Both the position numbers and the translations under genes were made by a program. The notes below the pieces were generated by a model. It did not search any database. It had not been told where the DNA came from and saw only the letters and a program-made list of their open reading frames with translations. Source: an uncultured Cohaesibacter sp. (GTDB taxonomy: Bacteria; Pseudomonadota; Alphaproteobacteria; Rhizobiales; Cohaesibacteraceae). Taken from it: DNA of 64,000 nt. Positions within the stretch are counted from its first letter, which is position 1. Every line of letters begins with the position of its first letter. Shown here in pieces: positions 63,805-64,000 of the stretch. Location of the stretch: assembly GCF_963677725.1 (NCBI RefSeq), contig NZ_OY782507.1, positions 1,612,001-1,676,000 on the forward strand. Reading direction: 5' to 3'.

Positions 63805-63818
63805 TTACCTAATGGTAA
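63805..63818. promoter_or_regulatory. TTAC-type palindrome upstream of the MerR gene
   Basis: TTACC-TAAT-GGTAA, perfect 5-bp arms with a 4-base centre, 57-70 bases before the MerR start. Same TTACN-N4-NGTAA plan as the site upstream of the acyl-CoA dehydrogenase; suggests autoregulation. No gene is recognised from here to the right edge. Confidence 0.6.
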
Positions 63819-64000
63819 ACCACCGTTCGCAGTCGCTGTCAATGCGACAGAGCAGATTTTGTGCACCAAATCGCCAATCGCGACATTGGGACCCAGCGCG
63901 CTTGCACACGGGTGAATCGCGATCTCTCAAGGCGCTCTGACATCCCTGCGCGGCTTTCAGGCTGATGCCCGGTTGCGACCGGAAATTGCATGGGAAAGTT

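Overview
The window reads as one contiguous chromosomal stretch of an alphaproteobacterium, most likely a marine or facultatively anaerobic member of the Hyphomicrobiales. The assignment rests on several things in the sequence: 5-aminolevulinate synthase (the C4 heme pathway), a FixL-FixJ-FixK oxygen-sensing cascade beside two cbb3 oxidase clusters, a PdhS/DivJ-type kinase, two phasin genes, and a tRNA-His that lacks the extra G-1 base and carries A73, as is known for alphaproteobacteria. A Cohaesibacter-like genus is my guess only; no marker that would fix the genus is present.

Layout. 1-3006: the end of an accessory element abutting the 3' end of tRNA-His. It holds a truncated TIGR04141/DUF6119-type gene, a D12-class adenine methylase broken by a frameshift, and small phage-like genes with further lesions. 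3007-5364: tRNA-His and two phasin genes (polyhydroxyalkanoate granules). 5365-9642: a 1425-residue PAS histidine kinase. 9682-12292: a MocR-type regulator divergent from a serine/threonine dehydratase-like gene, with regularly spaced operator-like repeats between them. 12473-18818: a catabolic-looking group (SDR, aldehyde dehydrogenase, Nudix, BKACE-like protein) next to an RpiR regulator, then a TetR regulator. 19105-22577: RecD-like helicase, a receiver-only response regulator and a B12-binding radical SAM protein. 23145-26700: hemA, a methyltransferase, a LysE exporter and a DedA protein.

26707-46000 is the functional heart: ccoGHIS and ccoNOQP on the minus strand, a membrane protein of the AbrB family, proline iminopeptidase, a lipoprotein hydrolase, hemN, fixK, fixJ, fixL and an aminotransferase. 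Three FNR/FixK-type boxes of the form TTGAC-N4-(G/C)TCAA sit upstream of ccoN, hemN and hemA. FixL senses oxygen through heme, phosphorylates FixJ, FixJ is expected to activate fixK, and FixK would switch on the high-affinity oxidase together with heme synthesis. ccoQ (50 codons) is also present between ccoO and ccoP.

46327-50662 holds a convergent symporter-kinase/LuxR regulator pair of the CrbS/CrbR (MxtR/ErdR) acetate-switch type. 51620-57352 holds a tandem pair of double-hotdog thioesterase-like paralogues, an exported coiled-coil protein, a DUF2336 protein, a 2-hydroxychromene-2-carboxylate isomerase-like protein with an 18-bp tandem repeat just upstream, and a Nudix hydrolase. 57428-63748 is a fatty-acid beta-oxidation operon (acyl-CoA dehydrogenase, thiolase, FadB/FadJ-type enzyme) preceded by a MerR regulator; matching TTAC-type palindromes lie upstream of both the regulator and the operon.

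No CRISPR array, complete insertion sequence, rRNA or riboswitch was recognised. The best leads for something undescribed are the tRNA-His-linked element on the left edge, the BKACE homologue that has lost its zinc-binding histidines, the MocR operator array, and the hemN promoter, whose geometry suggests a leaderless transcript.
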